A DNA stretch of 17,551 nt from JBOGUF01 sp050696075. GTDB taxonomy: Bacteria; Chloroflexota; Chloroflexia; Thermomicrobiales; UBA6265. The DNA is taken from contig JBOGUF010000212.1 of assembly GCA_050696075.1 (NCBI GenBank), positions 1 to 17,551 of the forward strand, read 5' to 3'. The notes under the pieces are model-generated. The model was given only the letters and a program-made list of their open reading frames with translations. It made no database searches and was not told the DNA's origin. The translations under genes were made by a program, and so were the position numbers. The number at the start of each line of letters is the position of its first letter. Position 1 is the first letter of the stretch. Shown here in pieces: positions 14,592 through 17,551 of this stretch.

Positions 14592-15617
14592 CTACGCCAC
14601 ACCCCAATCAAAGACCACGCCGACCATCGAGCGATCGCCGTCGGCGAAGCGGGCCAGGATCGCCTCGATCTGATCGGCGGGCACGACGTCCGTCACCAGC
14701 TTGCCGATTGCCAGGCGACCGCGCGCGGCCTGGGCGAGGGTGTAGGCGAAGTTCCCCTCGCGCGTCGCCATCCGCGGCACCGGCTCGGCAATCGACTCCG
14801 GGTCGTAGCCGCAGCCGATGAGTTGGATCCTCTTGTAATGCAGCTTGCTTGGGAAGTTATAGGCCTGTTGGAAAAGCTCCAGCGCCAGGTCGGCGGGCGG
14901 CGGCTGCCGGTAGATACCCATCAGCGCGATCCGGGTGTAGTCTCGCGCTAATTCCATTGTTTGTCGGAGCCCGGCCCAGGCGCCGGTCGTCTCCAGGATC
15001 AAGTCCGGTCCGTGCGGCGCGAGATAGGCCGCGATCCGCTCGACGGCGCCCGGCTCGTCCGGCCGCTCGACCAGTCCCAACCCGAGGCCGCGCGCAAAGG
15101 CGACCCGCCGCGGCGCGGTGTCGAGCGCCAGCACGCGAGCGCCCATCTGGTCGGCCATCAGTGCCGCCGAGGCGCCGACAAGCCCTTGCCCCACGACGAC
15201 GACGGTCTCCGCCGCCGCGTAACCACCCAGGTGGAGTGCACTGACCGCCCACCCGCTCAAGTAAGCGATACTGGCGTCCCGCAACGACAGACCGTCCGGC
15301 AGGCGATGCACCCGCCGCGCGGGAATGACGACGTACTCCTGATGCCCGTTTCCCGTCATCGCCACCCGATCGCCCGGCCGGACGTGATCGACATCAGAAC
15401 CGACCGCCTCGACGATTCCACTCCCCATGTAGACCGCTTCACCCCGGTTGCTCGTATCGCTGCCGCCAAACGACCCGGTGCGGTAGACGTGGACGTTGCT
15501 GCCCGGACTGAGCGCGGTATACGCGGTCCGCACCAACACTTCCCCCTCGCCCGCCGCCGGCATCTCCTCTTCGACAACCTCTATCTGCCGCGGCCCCACC
15601 ACATACCAGTGCTTCAC
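14592..15617 (-). CDS. Medium-chain dehydrogenase/reductase (MDR) lacking the zinc ligands
   Basis: 341 aa, NAD(P)-dependent. The GroES-like N-terminal domain (1-125) precedes a Rossmann domain with VVVVGQGLVG (139-148) and an acidic residue ending beta-2 (LALD). Where zinc alcohol dehydrogenases have the catalytic Cys (GxCGSD) this protein reads TALSPGSN (34-41), the GHE motif is replaced by YMGSGIVEAVG (63-73), and the four-Cys structural zinc loop is absent. It therefore resembles zinc-free relatives such as the BchC-like and bi-domain-oxidoreductase MDRs. The GTG at 15617 is directly preceded by GGAGGAGGA. The frame is open 143 codons further upstream, but that extension is antisense-like and overlaps dppC. 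It lies 35 nt after the dppC stop. Confidence 0.87.
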   Translation of the reverse strand: MKHWYVVGPRQIEVVEEEMPAAGEGEVLVRTAYTALSPGSNVHVYRTGSFGGSDTSNRGEAVYMGSGIVEAVGSDVDHVRPGDRVAMTGNGHQEYVVIPARRVHRLPDGLSLRDASIAYLSGWAVSALHLGGYAAAETVVVVGQGLVGASAALMADQMGARVLALDTAPRRVAFARGLGLGLVERPDEPGAVERIAAYLAPHGPDLILETTGAWAGLRQTMELARDYTRIALMGIYRQPPPADLALELFQQAYNFPSKLHYKRIQLIGCGYDPESIAEPVPRMATREGNFAYTLAQAARGRLAIGKLVTDVVPADQIEAILARFADGDRSMVGVVFDWGVA

Positions 15618-15652
15618 TCCTCCTCCGCCCTCCGCCTGGCCGCCTGGCCGCC
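15618..15652 (-). repeat. 8-nt-period GC-rich array between dppC and the MDR gene
   Basis: After the dppC TAG the minus strand reads two GGCGGCCA-type octamers and then GGAGG-type blocks up to the GTG at 15617, so the array also supplies the ribosome site. Its first bases match those after the stop at 8781. Confidence 0.4.
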
Positions 15653-16558
15653 CTACGCCTTCGCCCGCGGGTCGAGCGCGTCCCTCAGACCATCGCCCAT
15701 GAAATTGATGCTCAGCACGGTCAGGGCGATTGCCGCGCCGGGACCGACCCAGACCCACGGTTCGTTCACCAGCACCTGCAGCGACTGCGCCGCGTTGAGC
15801 ATGTTGCCCCACGACGGCGTCGGCGGCTGAATGCCAAGCCCCAGGAAGCTCAATGCCGCTTCGGAGAGCATCGCGTTGGCCACGCCAAGCGTGCTGGCGA
15901 CGACAATCGGCACAAACGAGTTCGGCAGGACGTGTTGCAGAAGGAGGCGGCGCGGCCTCGCGCCGGCCGAGATCGCCGCCTCGATGAACGGCTCGGTCAT
16001 CACCGACAGCACCTGCCCGCGCACCAGCCGCGCCACCCCCATCCAACTGAAAAAGCCGAGGATGAGGATGACGTTCCAGGCGCTCGGCCCCAGCATCGAA
16101 ACCAGGATGATCGAGAGCACAAAGAGCGGGATCGACATGAAGATGTCGGTCAGGCGCATGATCAGGGCGTCGGCCCAGCCGCCCCGATAGCCCGCGACCA
16201 GACCCAGCACCATCCCAACACCGGAGCTGATCCCCACCGCCGCCAGCGCGACCGCGATCGAGACACGCCCGCCGACGAGCACCCGCGTCAGGGTGTCTCG
16301 TCCCAGCCTGTCAGTGCCCAAGGGATGGATGAGGCTCGGTCCCTGCCGCGCGTCCGGTAGTTGCATTGCGTAGGGATCGTAGGGTGACACCCACGGCGTG
16401 ACGACCGCGGCGACCGCGATCACGACGACGAAGACGCCGCCGGCCATCGCCAGCCGGTGCCGCACGAAGCGCTGCCAGAATGCCGGCCGCGTCCGCTCCG
16501 TTAGCACCCGCGCTGCCTCGCTGATCGCAATCGATTGGCCGCCCGCGATCGTGCTCAT
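15653..16558 (-). CDS. dppC: Peptide/nickel-type ABC importer permease, DppC family
   Basis: 301-aa inner-membrane permease. A cytoplasmic N-terminus precedes the first membrane helix (about 38-60), then comes the conserved HPLGTDRLGRDTLTRVLVGGR segment (78-98) typical of DppC/OppC. Further helices lie at about 100-120, 132-155, 160-180, 220-245 and 270-290. The EAA loop EAAISAGARPRRLLLQHVLPN is the contact site for the ATPase. Its ATG overlaps the dppB stop by 4 nt (ATGA at 16555-16558), so the two permeases are translationally coupled. The family imports di- and oligopeptides, but also nickel, glycosides and other solutes; the catabolic genes downstream suggest a carbon or nitrogen source. 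No substrate-binding protein or ATPase gene lies in the window. Confidence 0.93.
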   Translation of the reverse strand: MSTIAGGQSIAISEAARVLTERTRPAFWQRFVRHRLAMAGGVFVVVIAVAAVVTPWVSPYDPYAMQLPDARQGPSLIHPLGTDRLGRDTLTRVLVGGRVSIAVALAAVGISSGVGMVLGLVAGYRGGWADALIMRLTDIFMSIPLFVLSIILVSMLGPSAWNVILILGFFSWMGVARLVRGQVLSVMTEPFIEAAISAGARPRRLLLQHVLPNSFVPIVVASTLGVANAMLSEAALSFLGLGIQPPTPSWGNMLNAAQSLQVLVNEPWVWVGPGAAIALTVLSINFMGDGLRDALDPRAKA

Positions 16559-17511
16559 CGCACCCGTATCCGTGGATCGACGAGGCTATACGTCACGTCG
16601 GCCACGAAGCTGCTCACCACCACCACCAGCGTCACCGCCAGCGCCAGCGCCATCACCAGCGGGTAGTCCTTCTGGTTGGCCGCGGTCAGCGCCAAAAAGC
16701 CGAGACCCGGCCACTGGAAGACCGTCTCGATGATCACCGCGCCGCTGATCAGGTAGGGCAGCCGGAAGGCGATCACGGTGATGATCGGGATCAGAGCGTT
16801 CGACAGCCCGTGCCGCACGATCACGACCCGGTCGCGCAAGCCTTTCGCCCGTGCCGTGCGCATGTAGTCGGCGTGGAGCACTTCGAGCAGGCTGGAGCGG
16901 GTGTAGCGCGTCAGCGCCGCCGTCAATTCGAGCCCCAATGTCAGTCCCGGCAAGACGAGGTGATGCAGGCGGTCCAAGATCGGGTTCTGGGCGTCGGCCG
17001 AGGTCGCCCCGAAGGCCGGGAACCATTGGAGGCGCACCGCGAAGACGTAGATCATCAGCAACCCGAGAAAGAAGCCGGGGATTGATATCCAGGTGAAGGC
17101 GAAGAGGGTCGTCAGGTAGTCGATCCAGGAGTATTGCTTGACCGCCGAGACGATGCCGGTGGCGACGCCCACCACGACCGAGACGACCAGCGCAAAGCCG
17201 ACCAACTGTAACGTCGTCGGCAGCCGGGTCAGGATGATCTCGCCGATCGGCTTGCGGGATGTGAGCGAGTAGCCGAAGTCGCCGCTCACCGCTCGTCCCA
17301 ACCAGCGCACGTAGCGAATCGGCGCCGGCTCGTTCAGCCCGAGCCGCTCTCGCATCCGCTCTTTCACTTCGTCGTCGACGAACGACTCTGGCGGAATCAT
17401 CGCGTCTACCGCATCCCCCGGCGCCGCTTCGACCATGACAAAGACGAGCACACTGATCCCCAGCAGGATCGTCAGCGCATGCACCAGGCGGTGGATGAGG
17501 TAGGTACGCAT
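16555..17511 (-). CDS. dppB: Peptide/nickel-type ABC importer permease, DppB family
   Basis: 318-aa inner-membrane permease. MRTYLIHRLVHALTILLGISVLVFVMVEAAPGDAVDAM is the typical DppB N-terminus with the first helix (10-29). The periplasmic GLNEPAPIRYVRWLGRAVSGDFGYSL segment (58-83) follows, then helices at about 101-123, 135-160, 178-198, 236-262 and 285-307. The EAA loop is DYMRTARAKGLRDRVVIVRHGLSNALIP. The ATG at 17511 fits the family, yet the bases directly upstream are a heptamer array with no recognisable ribosome site, which is odd. It is the first cluster gene in the window; a substrate-binding protein gene often precedes dppB and would lie beyond the right edge. Confidence 0.93.
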   Translation of the reverse strand: MRTYLIHRLVHALTILLGISVLVFVMVEAAPGDAVDAMIPPESFVDDEVKERMRERLGLNEPAPIRYVRWLGRAVSGDFGYSLTSRKPIGEIILTRLPTTLQLVGFALVVSVVVGVATGIVSAVKQYSWIDYLTTLFAFTWISIPGFFLGLLMIYVFAVRLQWFPAFGATSADAQNPILDRLHHLVLPGLTLGLELTAALTRYTRSSLLEVLHADYMRTARAKGLRDRVVIVRHGLSNALIPIITVIAFRLPYLISGAVIIETVFQWPGLGFLALTAANQKDYPLVMALALAVTLVVVVSSFVADVTYSLVDPRIRVR

Positions 17512-17551
17512 AGTCGTGAGTCGTGGGTCGCGAGTCGTGAGTCGTGAGTAA
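17512..17551 (-). repeat. 7-nt-period array (CACGACT) abutting the dppB start codon, cut by the window edge
   Basis: Read on the minus strand, five heptamers (four CACGACT and one CGCGACC in the middle) run directly into the ATG of dppB. Five more bases fit a further partial unit. It may continue outside the window. Confidence 0.75.

Noticed and set aside
15618..16046. N-terminal extension of the MDR frame by 143 codons
   Set aside because: It overlaps dppC in another frame and has shadow-like Gly/Ala/Arg composition; the GTG at 15617 with GGAGGAGGA starts the recognisable domain.
3551..17551. CRISPR array as an explanation for the periodic repeats
   Set aside because: Units are 7-9 nt without spacers and differ between loci; there are no 23-40 nt repeats and no cas genes.

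Overview
The window is high-GC bacterial DNA. Almost every gene lies on the minus strand, and the one exception is a short gene at about 3.6-4.1 kb. Gene content suggests a Chloroflexota bacterium of the Thermomicrobia/Sphaerobacter type: a secreted cupredoxin with an extra CHRD-like domain, an LppX/LprG-like secreted protein, an F420/FMN-type PPOX enzyme and a heterodimeric ABC exporter. That assignment is inferred from gene content only. There are no rRNA genes, tRNAs, CRISPR arrays, transposases or phage genes that I can see.

Region 1 (1-4.7 kb). A cupredoxin gene runs off the left edge. Upstream of it on the same strand is class II fumarase fumC. A 597-bp stretch without a gene then carries a good promoter for a small Cys4 protein on the plus strand. 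A PPOX-class flavin/F420 enzyme with its own strong promoter converges on that gene.

Region 2 (4.7-8.7 kb). Two adjacent half-transporters form a heterodimeric ABC exporter. Their ATPase motifs are asymmetric in a complementary way: Walker B Asp for Glu in one partner and a degenerate LSMGQ signature in the other. A consensus-like promoter lies upstream, and a 21-bp inverted repeat sits at the junction of the two genes.

Region 3 (8.8-9.6 kb). A single secreted LppX/LprG-like protein gene with its own promoter candidate.

Region 4 (9.7-17.5 kb). A collinear minus-strand cluster, probably one catabolic operon. In transcription order it encodes peptide-type ABC permeases DppB and DppC (ATGA overlap), an MDR dehydrogenase lacking the zinc ligands, a Gfo/Idh/MocA oxidoreductase, a D-aminoacylase-type amidohydrolase lacking the usual bridging Cys, a fumarylacetoacetate-hydrolase-family enzyme and a second Gfo/Idh/MocA oxidoreductase (ATGA overlap). 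The substrate-binding protein and ATPases of the importer are not in the window and may lie beyond the right edge. Together the genes suggest uptake and stepwise oxidation, deacylation and C-C cleavage of an unidentified acylated or amide-containing compound.

The most unusual non-genic signal is a series of short arrays with a strict 7-nt period (about 3-6 imperfect units each). Each array has a different unit sequence. They lie at gene edges: 3551-3592, 4104-4138, 6591-6611 with 6676-6710, 11694-11728 and 17512-17546. Related 8- and 9-nt-period arrays follow two stop codons (8724-8780 and 15618-15652). They resemble in form the heptanucleotide STRR repeats of cyanobacteria. Three GC-rich hairpins also cluster in the operon gap at 14445-14575.
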